A DNA stretch of 64,000 nt from contig QJPP01000665.1 of assembly GCA_003996215.1 (NCBI GenBank), positions 248,001-312,000 on the forward strand. The letters run 5' to 3'. The translations under genes were made by a program, and so were the position numbers. Shown here piece after piece: positions 11,196 through 22,703 of the stretch. The DNA is from Jaltomata sinuosa. Taxonomy: Eukaryota; Streptophyta; Magnoliopsida; Solanales; Solanaceae. Numbering within the stretch: the first letter of the stretch is position 1; every line of letters starts with the position of its first letter. The notes below the pieces were generated by a model. The model saw only the letters and a list, made by a program, of their open reading frames with translations. It had not been told where the DNA came from and searched no databases.

Positions 11196-11930
11196 TTATG
11201 GGTCTACCATCACCCCCTCTTTCAACACTACATGTCCCAAAAAGGACATAGAAGCTAACCAGAATTCATACTTAGAGAATTTTGCATAGAGTTCCTTCTC
11301 CTTCAATAAACCCAACACAATCCTTAGATGATTTTCATGCTCCTCTTTACTCTTAGAATAAACTAAGATATCGTCAATGAAGGCAATCACAAAGGAGTCC
11401 AAGAAGGGCTTAAATATCTCACTCATCATTACCATAAAAGGGGTTGGGGCATCAGTCAATCCAAGCGACATCACTAGAAATTCATAGTGGTCATATCTGG
11501 TCCGAAATGCATTTTTAGGAATATCAGTGGGCTGAATTTTTAGCTGATGATACTCAGACCTCAGATAAATCTTAGAAAAGACTGATGCACCCCTGCAACT
11601 AGTCAAATAGATCATCTATACGAGGAAGAGGATACTTGTTATAAATTGTAGCCTTATTCAATTGTCAGTAGTCTATGCACATACGTAGACTACCATCCTT
11701 TTTTTTTGAAAAAAAAGACTGGAGTGCCCCACGGCGAGTCACTCAGACGAATAAATCCATTTCCTAGCAATTCCTACAACTAAGCCTTTAGTTCCCTCAA
11801 CTCAGCGATGCCATTCGATAAGGGAGAATAGAACTAGGGCTCATATTTGGCTCTAAATCAATACAAATGTCAATGTCGCAGTCCGGTGGCATGCCAGGCA
11901 AATCCACAGATAATACCTCTTGGAACTCAG
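11196..11930 (-). pseudogene. Reverse transcriptase fragment of element F
   Basis: The minus-strand ORF 11196-11615 reads through the central RT domain. It includes the YDHYEFLVMSLGLTDAP block and the catalytic FIDD motif (complement of 11370-11381), then FLGHVV. The N-terminal part (KKKDGSLRMCIDY) is visible at about 11620-11720 but carries stops. Unlike elements C and D, both catalytic aspartates of FIDD are intact. The gene ends abruptly at the LTR junction, so connection, RNase H and integrase domains are absent. Role when intact: copying element RNA to DNA. Confidence 0.8.
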
Positions 11931-11946
11931 ACACCACATGAACTAA

Positions 11947-12246
11947 CTATATAGCTGGAATCTTTGAAATAGTATCCCGAAGATAAGCTAAGAATGTCAA
12001 ACACCCCCTTCCAATCAATCTCTGGGCACAAAGGAAAGATATAATTTTCATTGGAGTAGGACTATAATTACCCTCCCACTCAAGTCTATCCATCCCAGGC
12101 ATTGACATAATCACTTTCTTAGCATGACAGTCTAATATATCATGGTGAGAAGACAACCAACTCATCCCCAGAATGATGTCAAAATCCACCATGTCTAAAA
12201 CTACCAAATTAGCCCAAGTCTTTTTCCCCATTGCATCACAGGACAA
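11947..12246 (-). pseudogene. Aspartic protease region of element F
   Basis: The minus-strand frame contains LVVLDMVDFDIILGMSWLSSH, the conserved C-terminal part of the Ty3 retropepsin (the ILGMDWL block), followed by the spacer into RT. The active-site D-S/T-G segment lies upstream in a broken frame. It would have processed the gag-pol polyprotein. Confidence 0.7.
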
Positions 12247-12479
12247 TCATGAAAAACTCTATCAACCATCACAAAATCCCCAATCAGAGTAGACACATGA
12301 ATAAAAAAACAAGCAATTCACAAACCATGTCTAATCCCACAGTAAAACCAGCAAATGCATATGAGAAAGTAGAACCAGGATCAAATAAAACTGAAGCCAT
12401 GCAGTCACAGATAAGAATAATACTTGTGATCACTACATCTGATGCCTCTACCTTGAGCCTGCCTGGAAAGGTGTAGAAG

Positions 12480-13930
12480 TGATTCTTATCACCTACCTAT
12501 GCACTACCTCTACTGGGCTGATTACCACCTTTACCAGCATTACCACTACTCTGGGTGGGCCGGGTGCTACCCCTATAAGTTGCGTGACCACCCTGTCGTC
12601 CCTGCGGATGATCTCTACCATGCTTATTACCTTTTCTACCTGCCAAAGCTCTGTGAGCCTACTGCTGACTTTCCTGTTGAGATCTAGGACAATTCCTCCA
12701 AATATGACCAACCTCACCTTACTCATATCAAGAACGATCCAAGGTGGATCACTGAACTGGAGCAGACAAAGTGAGATAACTACCAAAATCTGAAGAAGGT
12801 TGGTTGTCCCTAGAAAGACCCCCATCAGATATCTGTATCACAGACTGAATAGGGCTTGCAGGGTATCCCTACAAATTCTGACCTTAGAATACTGACCACT
12901 AAAATTGCCTCCTGATCGGGGCTCTTTAAAGCCATCTTTGCATAACCCTTTTGTTTAACACCTTCCACATTTTTCACAAACTCAATCACCTCTTGAAAAA
13001 AGACCTACCAGAGGATGCCATTTGCAAGGCTGAAATTTGAAGCCCTGTGCTCAACCCTTTCATGAAATGGAAAATTTGTTCCTTTTCAGAATTGATCAAC
13101 TATATGGAATACTGAGCAAACTAATGGAACAGAGCCTCACGGGCTACAACTGATAAATTGCCCTGCCCAATATTAGCAAACTCATCTCTCCTTCTGTGTT
13201 GCATAATATGCCAAACATACTTCTCAAGGAACACCTGGTAGAACAAACTCTAAGTCATTGAGATTGTCTAGTAGGACTACACTCCACTAAAATCCTCCAA
13301 CATATTTTTGCGTCACCCTGCAGCTGAAAAAGTGATGAACTCAACCCTATACCTTCCAATTATACCTATTATGTGCAGTCACTCATGGATATCACTAATT
13401 AATTTGTACGCATCCTTACATTCTAAACTATGGAAGACCGGAGGCTTTATTTTGACAGAATTACACTAATGATCATGCTCACCACTGGTCATCACTAGAC
13501 CTGTTACCGATCATGAAAAAATACCTATCTCTGAAGCCTCATCCATCTGAGGAGCTACAACAGCAGCATGCTGCACCCTCGGATATTGTACAATGGGAAT
13601 TGCAGGTGTGGTTTTGGTCCCTGCTAGACCACTCAGAAAACTCAAGAACTTCTAAATCTTAGTTGATGACATCTGAACCACAGTTGTACCTTCTTGAACT
13701 GGTGCTGCCTTAATATTGTGAACCAGTACTGCTTCACCCTCTACAACCTCAAAAATATCCTCGTGTAGGGGTGGAGACACAAACCTTTCTCGAGCTGGTG
13801 CTATGGCTTGAGCTCTGCCCCTGGAGGGTGTTGCCCTCCTTCCCCCACCTCTTCGTCCTCTTGATTATCCCTTGCCATGAACCTCTACCTCAATGACTGA
13901 TTCGGGCACCGCTGCTCCTACTTCTGAAGC
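12480..13930 (-). pseudogene. gag remnant of element F
   Basis: Read on the minus strand from about 13900, a basic RGRRGGGRR-type start and PARE segment are visible. Near 12690-12729 there is a zinc knuckle of the CX2CX4HX4C type whose second cysteine codon is replaced by a stop (YE*GEVGHIWRNC). Many frame breaks separate the pieces. gag would have formed the particle shell and bound the RNA. Confidence 0.6.
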
Positions 13931-14146
13931 ATGTGTTCTCACTATCTGCTAGAATAAGAGTAAAAGAGTCAGATACCAATTTGGATCAGCAGATACCAAT
14001 TGGAATCAACTAATAGCACAAAGAAAAGAAGAAGTTAAGTTTTTCTAATATTCTGTAGCCTCTCAAAGAAAAATACAAATGTCTCAATACTGTTCCGCAA
14101 GACTCTACTAGACTAGTTCTTGTACAATGAAATCGATGAACCTAGG

Positions 14147-14160
14147 GATCTGATACAAAC
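14147..14160 (-). other. Primer-binding site of element F (tRNA-iMet type)
   Basis: The minus strand reads GTTTGTATCAGATC directly after the LTR end. It matches the initiator-Met site TGGTATCAGAGC at 10 of 12 bases. Confidence 0.75.
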
Positions 14161-14515
14161 ATTATCACAATCCAAATGGCCGTGAGTGGCACCCATACTA
14201 ACCCTCTGATGGGAGAATCATTCAATCCAAGACTTAACCCAAACACATAACCAATTTTAGATGGAATAATAAACAAACAAACTTTAATTAACCAAAGATA
14301 GTCAAAAACTAAATAAACATTAAGTGCGGAAATATCCAACTATCTATTACATTTTTCTGAGACACAAAAGTCACCGTACAAGATTTCTAAACATAGTCAA
14401 AGGTCTATGATATCCAGAAACTAACAAAACAAAAGAGATATATCATCGTCCAAAAGAAGTAGTTCAGTCAACAAATAATCACCTCAAGTCAAGCCAACAT
14501 ATTATGTAACAAATC
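14161..14515 (-). repeat. 5' LTR remnant of element F
   Basis: Contains the distal LTR end, including 'GGGTGCCACTCACG', which is also present near the end of LTR T (5507-5520). The rest of the LTR is lost at the junction with element G near 14515. The exact breakpoint is uncertain by tens of bases. Confidence 0.65.
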
Positions 14516-15387
14516 ATATAATACTTGGATGATTCTTATTGTAAAATTCTTAAACAAATGAAGATTTGGATGATTCTTATTGTAAAATTCTTAAATTCCA
14601 TTCTTCAACTCTTGTCTTAATTGATAATTTGTAGGTATAATTGTTGACTTGAGATTTGGATTTTGTATTAGAGATAATACTTGTTTGGGTATTGAATTCA
14701 TGTTTTGTATTTGCTCTTGCTTAATTATGTTGGTCTATTGAATTCACTATGCTTGAATTTATAGTTAATGGTTGCAAACATTGATTTAGAATTCTAATTG
14801 GATTCTTGCTTGAGAGAGGAGTTCCTTAATTTGGGAAGGTTCAATAGTAGAGATTTGGTATTCCACTCTAGATTGAGGCTAGGAATAGCTTAATTTGCCA
14901 GAAACCTCCATCTAAGAGTTGGATCTAGAGTAGCCAACTCACCCAAGTTGAATTGGTTGGTTATTGCTCACTCGTGGTGATTCGAGGGAACACACGAGAT
15001 ATATGCTTGATTTGTCGAGAGATGATTAGGCATACCTTTAACCAAGACTACCTACATGTTAATTGGGTGCAAGTCTTGTGAATTAAAGTCCCATTCCCAA
15101 GTCTCCCTTGTTGTCCTTTCTTGAGGAAAGCAAGGTGGAAGCCATTGATCAAATCTATCTTTTATTTGATTTTCTATTATCCTTAGTTTTAGTTTAAAAC
15201 CCCCCTATCGATATCTTTTTACTTTTGTTCATTGAACTTCATTAAGTTGCTTTAATTATTTATTAGCTCAATCGCGATTACATTATTCTCTGTGGGATTG
15301 ATCCCTACTCCCATCGGGAATATCAATGTGTTTTTCTCTGACGATTGCAATCACCTCCATTGGAGAGTGTTTTTGAGCATTATAAAA
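14516..15387 (+). repeat. 5' LTR of element G
   Basis: It ends in the 'CTCTGTGGGATTGATCCCTACTC' type sequence typical of this lineage, just before the primer site. A 33-base segment is duplicated near its left end (14524-14556 and 14567-14599). The left boundary is estimated, since no partner LTR is present. Confidence 0.6.
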
Positions 15388-15389
15388 AA

Positions 15390-15407
15390 TGGCACCATTT
15401 CCGGGGA
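15390..15407 (+). other. Primer-binding site of element G (tRNA-Asp type)
   Basis: TGGCACCATTTCCGGGGA matches 15 of 18 bases of the intact site in element J (TGGCGCCGTTGCCGGGGA). Confidence 0.75.
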
Positions 15408-15514
15408 ATAATTTGGCGTATTGAGTTAGTTTAGAATTTGAGTTTACTCACTCAAGCTCAAATTTGTGAATATTTGTTTTTATTTTGTTTAGTTTTAGTT
15501 TGTCATTTGATTCC

Positions 15515-16573
15515 ATGGCATCTCAAAATGATAGAAATATTGATGGTTACATCCCAATTTATATTCCCGATTATTGTGTTTATTATGGAGGACCCCACCT
15601 TTGGCGAAGGTGTAAAATTGGTCCTAAGAGAGGGATGTATTCACCTTCTCTTTCCTATGATAGGTACAATTGCTATTTGTGTGGTGGTCGTGATGGGCAT
15701 TGGAGTGAATGCCCTAATGATGACCGTCCTCCTTCCCCCTCTTGTGCTAACAATATTGCTAGTGGTGCTTGCGATCTTAATAGGAACCATGACTTAGCAA
15801 GCGAAGAAGGCGTGTGTGCCAAGCTCCAAACCCTCTTAGCCTCGCTAGAAACCCAAGAAGAAGGTGTGAAATCCATAAAGCAAGGCTTAGTGGACATGAG
15901 ATGTAAGGAAGGCGAAAAGAGAAATTATGTCACGCAACCATTGGCAGAATGACCCAATCCTTTTACTCAAATTGATGAGGATAAACCTCCAAGCCCAATA
16001 ATTGAACATGCCTCGAACATCGAGGCCAATCAAATTCACTGTGGGGATGATGATGAAGACTTTCAAGATATAGAATCCCCTAAAAGTGAGTTTGTACTGG
16101 TAGTGCTTGAATCCAAACAAGAGGAGGACATAAGGAATGATCATGAATTGAAGGTGTTGTGGCAACCAACTATCCCAAATATGAATCATGGCGCCAAACC
16201 CAAACGAATGGTACTAGAGTTAAAAAGCAAAGTCTCACATTTCATTTTGAAGGAATCTAGTTCATTCGAAAGTGAGGATGATGTGAATGAGGCAATTTTG
16301 AAGGTGGAGACGCCCAAATCTCACTCCAACCATTTTTTAACCTTAAGTTCGGTTGAATGGATGAAAGTCAAAGTAATCGAGATTTTGAAAGACTTTGGAA
16401 GGAGGATGGATAAGGGTTTATCCGGTTTTAAAGTTGTCATGAATAAAGGGCAAAGCAACCTTCCTCACTTGAAGGCAAAAAAGTGCAAAATGCGACACCA
16501 CAAAAATGGCCTTCTCATGCTTTCACCTTTACCCCTCAATTGTCACCAGAAGTTCGATTCAAGTTTGGGTTGA
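15515..16573 (+). pseudogene. Element G ORF1, zinc-finger protein with one in-frame stop
   Basis: The frame runs from ATG 15515 (MASQND...) to 16573, about 352 codons, with a single TGA at 15950-15952. The ATG at 15515 is preferred over upstream starts because the sequence before it is hydrophobic and unlike gag. Residues about 15-70 hold two cysteine-rich motifs. The first is C-x2-Y-x3-H-x4-C (YCVYYGGPHLWRRC), with one Cys changed to Tyr. The second is CYLCGGRDGHWSEC, spaced C-x2-C-x5-H-x3-C instead of the usual x4/x4. The C-terminal half is acidic then basic. It is probably a diverged gag or RNA-binding protein of the element; the exact family is unknown. Confidence 0.6.
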
Positions 16574-17843
16574 AGGTTCAAATCCTCCAAATGGAGATCC
16601 AAATGGTGACATATAGTGCGTCACGCTATGACGTTAAATTGTGCGCTTGATGGGAGGCAACCTATCATTTGAAAAATGTTTTTTTTATGTCTTACTTCAC
16701 TTTTTGCTTCTTTTTGATTTAATTTTAGGTGCCTAAAGGAATGAGAAGAGAAACCAAGTGTTGAAAAGCACCAAAAGTACCTTTGAAAAATGTGCTTTTC
16801 GCACCTGAAAGAGTGCCCATCGCATATGCCATCGCCTAAGCAACTCGTGATTTGGGCAAAAATATTGGCTTTTGCGAAACTAGTGCATTTTGCACCTCCC
16901 AAAGTGCCGTCGCACCCGACTTGGCACAAAAAAATAGTGAACAGGGAAGATTTCTAAATAATTAGGTGTTGACTCTCGCGATCGCGATGAGGTAAATTCT
17001 CGCTGACTCTTTGCGACTGCGTGAACTCTTCGCGATTGCATGGAGTCGTGTGATTTTAACTCATCATGATCACATTATAAGGCTACGCGACTACGAGTCA
17101 ATGAACAGTTTCCAGGTAATAGAAGTTCAAAGAGCCATTTTAAAAGTAAAAATTAGCTTTGAAACTTGGCTTCTTTTCTCTCCTAAGGCAAAAATAAAAA
17201 TCTGCCATCAACTTCAATTCCGTAGCACACTTACAACTCCTCAAGTATGGTCTCCGTATTCTCTTCTTCAATTTACCCGTATTATGCTAAAGCATGTGGC
17301 TTTCAACACCCAAGTGGGTGTTATATTTCTTGCTCTCAAAATTATGTGTGGATCGGGTTTTATGGTGTATAAATATGGGTGAAATATGGTTGAGGAATGT
17401 TGAGGGTTGTTATTTGCTATTGTGGTGTTAAAAATTAACCCCAATGGGGTATGAAAGGGACGAACTAAAGGGTGCAAAGCACCTGTTCGACAAAATATCT
17501 GAACGAATTTTTCTGGGCAAGAAGATGACCCTCGCGATCGCAATGCCTGATCCCGTGATTGCAAGGAAACAATTCGCTGAGCTTCACAATTGTGATGCCC
17601 CATTCCGCGATCACGATGAAGTAATTTTCTGAAAAACAATAATTGGTCTCCGCGATCATGATGAAAAATCCTGCGATCGCGATGACCAGTATTTGCAGTC
17701 CCTGAAATAGCAACTCTGCCCAGCTCTATCTGGGCTCATTTGGCCTTGTTTCTTTGGCCTAATCATGTCCCAATACATTGTTTTACGTGCCTATATTTGT
17801 GTTTGACAATTTTGTTCCTTGTGTAGGTACTTATAGCTTGAAA
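16574..17843 (+). other. Spacer of element G between ORF1 and ORF2
   Basis: No convincing gene. It contains the conserved 'GCGCTTGATGGGAGGCAACC' segment (16644-16663), familiar from Athila/Tat elements, and two palindrome blocks. TCGCGATCGCGA, perfect at 16976-16987, and relatives lie at 16975-17110; more copies lie at 17525-17690. Open frames here on both strands do not resemble known proteins. Confidence 0.6.
16975..17690 (+). repeat. CGCGATCGCG palindrome blocks of element G
   Basis: A perfect palindrome TCGCGATCGCGA at 16976-16987, further degenerate copies to 17110, and a second block at 17525-17690 (CTCGCGATCGCAA, CTGCGATCGCGATG). The second block ends about 155 bases before the ORF2 start. 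Confidence 0.8.
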
Positions 17844-17930
17844 ATGGCTGAAATTGAGCATGAATATGCAAACAAAGTGGCCGATGAGGAATACTTTAAC
17901 CAATGCTGGGATCTTCTAGTTGTGGGCTAG
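17844..17930 (+). pseudogene. Element G ORF2, truncated start
   Basis: ATGGCTG begins a short frame (MAEIEHEYANKVADEEYF...) that ends in a stop after 28 codons, at the junction with element B. Its position, after the second palindrome block, and its start ATGGCTG mirror ORF H at 43845. I infer it is the cut-off N-terminus of the same kind of gene. Confidence 0.5.
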
Positions 17931-18800
17931 AAGTTTTGTATGTTGAGATACTTCTAGAGTTGGCGGTTTGCGTGCTGGTGTGGTAGGGCAGATGTTTAAG
18001 CTGGGAGGCGATGAGTTTAGAGTTTATGAATTTCAAATAGCTAGGCGACGACCTTTGACTTCCGACATCCTTTCTTTTACTTACGGGTTGGTTTGACTTA
18101 GTATTCGCAGCATGACGGATTTCTTTCTGAGTGGCGAGGCTAGTAAGGTGACTCTTAGATTCAAATGTTATTTTGAGAATATAGAGCAGCAACGGTGTTC
18201 CTAAAATTTGGAGTTTAATGGATAGCTACGGACTTCATGGTAGGCTTGCCACACTCCTTGCAGAGATTGGATGTTGTTTGGGTCTTCATGGGAAGGTTGC
18301 TCTAGTTCACTTACTTTCGGCCAGTTCATACTTGGTACAGTTCAACGAGGTTGGTTTTGGTCTCCAGTTGGGAGATTGTCCTTTGACATAAGGTATTCAT
18401 CCATATCTTTCCCAACCCTAGTGTGCTAGTTACAGTTGAGTTTTGATGGTTGGTCTAGATAAGTTTTGGTATCGAGGTCGATCTTAGCGCAGGTGTTCAT
18501 CTGCAGGTTGATGGTCAGTCAGAGCAGACTACTCCAGTTCTCGAGGATATGCTACGGGATAGTATTTTGGGGGTCAGAGGCTCGTGGACTATAGGTTGGC
18601 TTTGTAGAGTTTGAGTATGAAGGTGAGCTCATTCGAGGTTAAGAGTAGCAGGAATTATAGACTTCTGGTGGGTTAGTTGATGTTTTCAAGGGTAGCTTGG
18701 TTGTTTGACCTGGATGCGACTTCATGGTTAAGGTACATATGAGGCAGGATAGACAAAAGGGTTTTACAGATCAAAGGATTCATGAGTGAGAGTGTTGAGT
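17931..18800 (+). pseudogene. Decayed integrase region of element B
   Basis: At about 18230-18290 the integrase core start reads DFMVGLPHSLQRLDVVWV. At about 18500-18620 the C-terminal half reads HLQVDGQSEQTTPVLEDML. Both are typical of Ty3 integrase, but they lie in different frames with stops between. The stretch before 18230 is not assignable with confidence. Confidence 0.65.
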
Positions 18801-19112
18801 GGGTGGCTTTTAGAGTCAGCCTGGCTACTACTTTCGTGTGATGATTGCCTTGGTTTTCTTAGTATCTATGTTGTGTCGGTGCATTTGGTTGAGTTTCTTA
18901 AGGTTCGGTTCAGTTGTTTGATCTTTTGGGATTTTGAGTTAGAGTTTTTTGCTTTTCTAGTTCGGCTAGTAATGATCTAATGTTTAAGTAGTTTTCCTTT
19001 GGTATAGCCCCATGGGGCATCATCCAATTGAGGAGGCTCCTTGGTAAGCCTAGCTTGACATACGAGACTAATATCCTTCCATATTTGAGTCTTCAAGTGC
19101 ATCCTATTTCTT

Positions 19113-19132
19113 AACTTTCGAGGATGAAAGTT
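19113..19132 (+). other. Pre-LTR hairpin of element B
   Basis: AACTTTCG-AGGA-TGAAAGTT: an 8-base stem with one G-T pair, loop AGGA, 17 bases before the LTR. Confidence 0.7.
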
Positions 19133-19149
19133 CTTTTAGTAGTGGATAT

Positions 19150-22100
19150 TGTATGACCCTCCAGGTCATTTCTTGGTTTTCATGCATTTTCAGCATTTCG
19201 AGCTTTCTCGCAATAGCTACAGGTCGTTTATGACTTGTCGGGTCTGACAATTTGGCTCCTGGGTAATTTGTTTGTGTTTGAAGCTTATTTCCCTATTTTG
19301 CAACCTTTAAGACTGGAAGAGTTGACTTTGGTCAACATTTGAAGAAGACGGCCTCGGATGGAAATTTTGTTAGCATTGGTAGCTCTGAAATGTTAACTTT
19401 GGGCTAGTGGGACCTTTGGTTTGGGTCCCGAGGCTTCCAGACTAGTTTTGGGCTATTGGGTTCCTTTTGGGTAAAGTTAGTTTTTAGTGCGTGGGGTCCA
19501 CTTTTCTTTGAAATGATCTCCAATCAGGGTTTCATCAATTCTACTAAGTCCAAGATGCCATTTTTTCTAGGGTAATATGTCTAGTTTGTGTTCACAGGGT
19601 TCTGAATAAATCCTGAGGGTGCGGTTGGAGTTTTTGGATGTGTGTTATTACAGCTGGTGCTGCTAGTTTCTGGTATGGCGCTCCTGCGTGCCTAGGGGCG
19701 TACCTGTACTGCCGCTCCTGTGATCACCAGTCGCACATGCGGCCCTAGGCGATGTCGGCAGGGGGCGCCCCTGCGCTCTTTGTACCGCGCATGTGGTGCT
19801 TCCTCGATGGTGTGTTCACCGCACCTACGGGGGTTGGGGGTTTGGTTGACCACTGCCCCTATGGTGATCGGTGTGCAATAATGATGCCGTACCTGCATCA
19901 TTTTGACCGCAGGTGCACCGATCGCTGGTAATTAAATAATCTTCTCATTCATTCCAAACTCCTCTTCCAAACTCTTTTCTCCATTGTTAGAGCTCAGATA
20001 AAGGGGAAAACTGCCATTTCTCATCGCCTTCACAAACTTGCGAGGTAATTCTCTTTCCCCTCACCTTGTAGTACTCGTTCTTGTATAAATCTCATGTTTT
20101 AATCCACAAATTTAGGGTCTTTAACCCATTATTTCCCCAACTTTAAAGTACTATTTTTGGACTATTTGAGGTCCGAATCCACCTCCTTCTATGCCCAAAT
20201 TTGGGGCATGTGTTCCTTACCTCGCAGGGAACACAATTGCAAATTTTATTTTCTATTTTGTAAAGTAGGCCCCAAGGGTAATTTTTAGACCCTATTTTTG
20301 GCCTAAAAGTTTGTATATCAATATGGGTGTCATTATTCTTGTCCTGACACCTAGATCATGTTTATGATAGCGTGGCAGTAGTTGAAGGCTTCTCGAGGGA
20401 GATAGGCTCTAGTCTTGTAGGTTGTGCGCGCGTGTTCGGCTTCCTGGTAGGTTATGACTTACCTACTTTTAGACTTAGCTCTTATAAGGTAATTGTATGT
20501 TTATTTGCTAATTGTGGGAGGATTATTATGGTTTGAATACATTGTCTTAGGTATTTAACTCTTATAGCTTTTTTAGAGGCCTTAGAGTAGGGCATCGATC
20601 GGGAATCCTTAGCTTAGGTTGTAGATCCGTTCTTAAGACTTGGTGTAGATTTCCTAGCAATTATGGGTTTAGAATTCATTGCCTTAACTTAGCGTAGGTT
20701 GGTGGTAGTTCGGGGTGATTAGATTAGGGAGACTTAGTATAGAGTTAGGAGAGGACTTAGTGGTAGAATAACCCCTTTGTTATTGCTTTATATTTATATT
20801 TTTTCCATCTTTCCTTGTTTTACTTTCCAATTTGGTATTTTGTATATTATGTACCCGAGGCCATGGATGCGGGACACCAGGTCAGTATGAATCCTCCCTT
20901 TCTTTTTAATTATGGTTTGTGGCTGGTTTTAGTGTAACTTTGGTTAATGGTTCGAGTTGGTGTAGTCTCGACTTATTGCTTTCCTTAGATTAAGTTTTGG
21001 GGTTAGTTGGCTATTTTAGGTTGATTTTCTCTTAGGTTTGGGAGTTAGTGTAGTGTTTTTCGATATCATCTACTATAGGCTTGTAGCCCTGCTTTAGTGC
21101 ATAGAATTTGATTGTTCTTTGTGTGATATGATTTGGCTAGTTGTGCTCTTTGACTGTTTATTCATACTTTAGCATGGCATATAGTTGACTTGATTTTGAA
21201 AATACTATTTTTGGTCAAAAAAAGGATTTATAGAGTATGTTACACGACTTTTGGCTTCCTTAAAATGTTTTTTGGCCTAGTTTAAGAAATACTGATTTGC
21301 TAAACATGCATGTCTAAGGAGACCCGTGTTCCGGATGATTTTACTGACTATTTAAACTTGCATGCCGATGAGACACATGTTCCGGGTGGTTTTACTGACA
21401 CTCATGATCGGTTTACTCTATTACTCTTGCACTATTATTCATCTGATGTTGGGATTTCGGGCTTGCATCGCATAGGCCACATACTGCATCATACCATCTC
21501 ATATTGCATATCATGGCACGTTAATGCATCCCTTCTTTTTCCCACCGGGTTGATTGCTAGTTAGTGTTGTGTGCTACCTGTATCCTTCGGACTTATGGGG
21601 TCCAGTTGGATTCTTTGGTTGTTGAGTGTACCTTCTTGTCTTTTGGGGGGTCTGGTTGGGTTTAATTGTTGTAGTTCGTATTATCCCAAGGTATGTACTT
21701 TATGCTCTCCCCTGTTGTTTAATTAGATAGATTCTTTATATCTCCTGTTGAGTTACTCTCGCGTAGTTATCGTAAATTGTCTAGCTTTGGTAAGTTGACC
21801 TATTCCCTGACCCTTCTTTTCTTACCCTTAGTATATTCACATTTATTTATACTTATATATTATTTGAGCTCAGTAGGCCTATAATGCCTACTGGCTACCG
21901 CGTGGTTTTGGTACTTATACACACTTCTGCATCTTTTTACTGATGCAGAGCTTAGTGCGGGTTATCACTGTTGATGCTATCCTCGAGCGGTGTTTCTGAT
22001 CGGAGATACAGGGTGAGCTCTTAGCGACCGAAGTTGATCTATCTCCTCCTACTTTTGAACTAGCCTTTTGTTGTACTTTAGAAGACTGCTATGTATTTAT

Positions 22101-22366
22101 TATGTTTATCTAGTACATCTATGTTGTAGCAGCTCTTGCAATGACTAATACCAAGTCTTGGGGGAAATCTTATAAATTTTTGTTCTCTCCCCATCCCTAT
22201 CTATTCTTTTCTTGATTAGTTACCTTCTGCTTTTTATTATTGTGCTTCCGCTTTCGGTTTGTTCTCGCGTTAGCCCGTTACTTGCAATTTTGGGCTAAGG
22301 GTTGGCTTACCTACTGGTGGATTATAGTAGGTGCCATTACGACTAGAGAAATTGGGTCGTGAAACA
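19150..22366 (+). repeat. 3' LTR of element B (3.2 kb)
   Basis: It starts TGTATGACCC and ends near AATTGGGTCGTGAAACA. Landmarks shared with LTR A confirm the assignment. It contains one TTGACTTTGGTCAA (19322-19335), a GC-rich block (19675-19925), and an imperfect direct repeat at about 21317 and 21369 ('GAGAC...GTTCCGG.TG.TTTTACTGAC'). No coding potential is recognised. Confidence 0.75.
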
Positions 22367-22620
22367 TTTAGAGAGGGATTGCCCCGTTATCTCAAGGGAT
22401 CTAATCATGCATTAACATCAGGGGCACCAACAAACTATGCCACCGGTAGGGATACTTTTGGGGCAACAAAAAGAGGCATTGGGAATGAAAGTACTATTGG
22501 TAGAGGGTCAAGAGTGATTGGTAGAGGACAATCCCAAGTTTTTTCCCTTACTAGGCAGGATGTTGAGGCATCAAATGCAATTGTCACAGGTACACTTTCA
22601 ACATTCTTTCTTGATGAAAT
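22367..22620 (+). pseudogene. C-terminal gag piece of element C
   Basis: The frame reads FREGLPRYLKGSN... then GRGSRVIGRGQSQVFSLTRQDVEASNAIVTG, the typical end of chromovirus gag running into protease. The zinc knuckle normally just upstream is lost at the LTR B junction. The frame stops at a TAA in the extra segment described as a possible intron. Confidence 0.7.
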
Positions 22621-22703
22621 TGTTTAACTAAGTTTGAACTTGGCATATTTATATGTGCTCTCTATTTTGTTGTAAGATTTGATATATAACCCAATAATGA
22701 CAG
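22590..22703 (+). other. Possible 114-base intron or duplication in element C
   Basis: The segment starts GTACAC after CAG and ends ATGACAG before GT. Removing it would join the gag end to the protease start in the correct frame. It is flanked by similar strings (ACAGGTACACTTTCA at 22586-22600, ACAGGTCTACTTTCA at 22700-22714), so a duplication is an equally simple explanation. It contains a stop (TAA 22625-22627) in the gag frame. Confidence 0.4.

Larger units (their letters stand above)
9601..14515 (-). mobile_element. Element F: truncated Tekay-like chromovirus, minus strand
   Basis: Read on the minus strand: 5' LTR remnant (14161-14515), primer-binding site (14147-14160), leader, gag (about 12480-13930), protease (about 11947-12246), RT (11196-11930) and 3' LTR remnant (9601-11195). 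RNase H and integrase are missing: RT runs straight into LTR sequence near 11196-11205, so about 2 kb of pol was deleted. Its LTR is related to LTRs E and L, with the same GGTACC repeats and landmark strings. The right end is cut by element G. Confidence 0.75.
14516..17930 (+). mobile_element. Element G: 5' part of a non-autonomous Athila/Tat-like element
   Basis: 5' LTR (about 14516-15387), primer site (15390-15407), ORF1 (15515-16573), a conserved post-ORF spacer with 'GGGAGGCAACC' (16653-16663), a palindrome-rich spacer (16975-17690) and the start of ORF2 (17844). No RT, protease or integrase is seen, so it depended on other elements. The right side is lost where element B begins near 17931. 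The type resembles plant large retrotransposon derivatives (LARDs). Confidence 0.7.
17931..22366 (+). mobile_element. Element B: 3' part of a Tekay-like chromovirus related to A
   Basis: Decayed pol (17931-18800), non-coding tail, pre-LTR hairpin (19113-19132), then a 3' LTR (19150-22366). It is the uninterrupted counterpart of element A. Element C gag starts directly to the right, so B probably inserted into C and then lost its left part. Confidence 0.7.

Noticed and set aside
17011..17382. 123-residue plus-strand ORF in the spacer of element G
   Set aside because: Its first part is the CGCGATCGCG block translated; no similarity to known element proteins and no counterpart in the H region.
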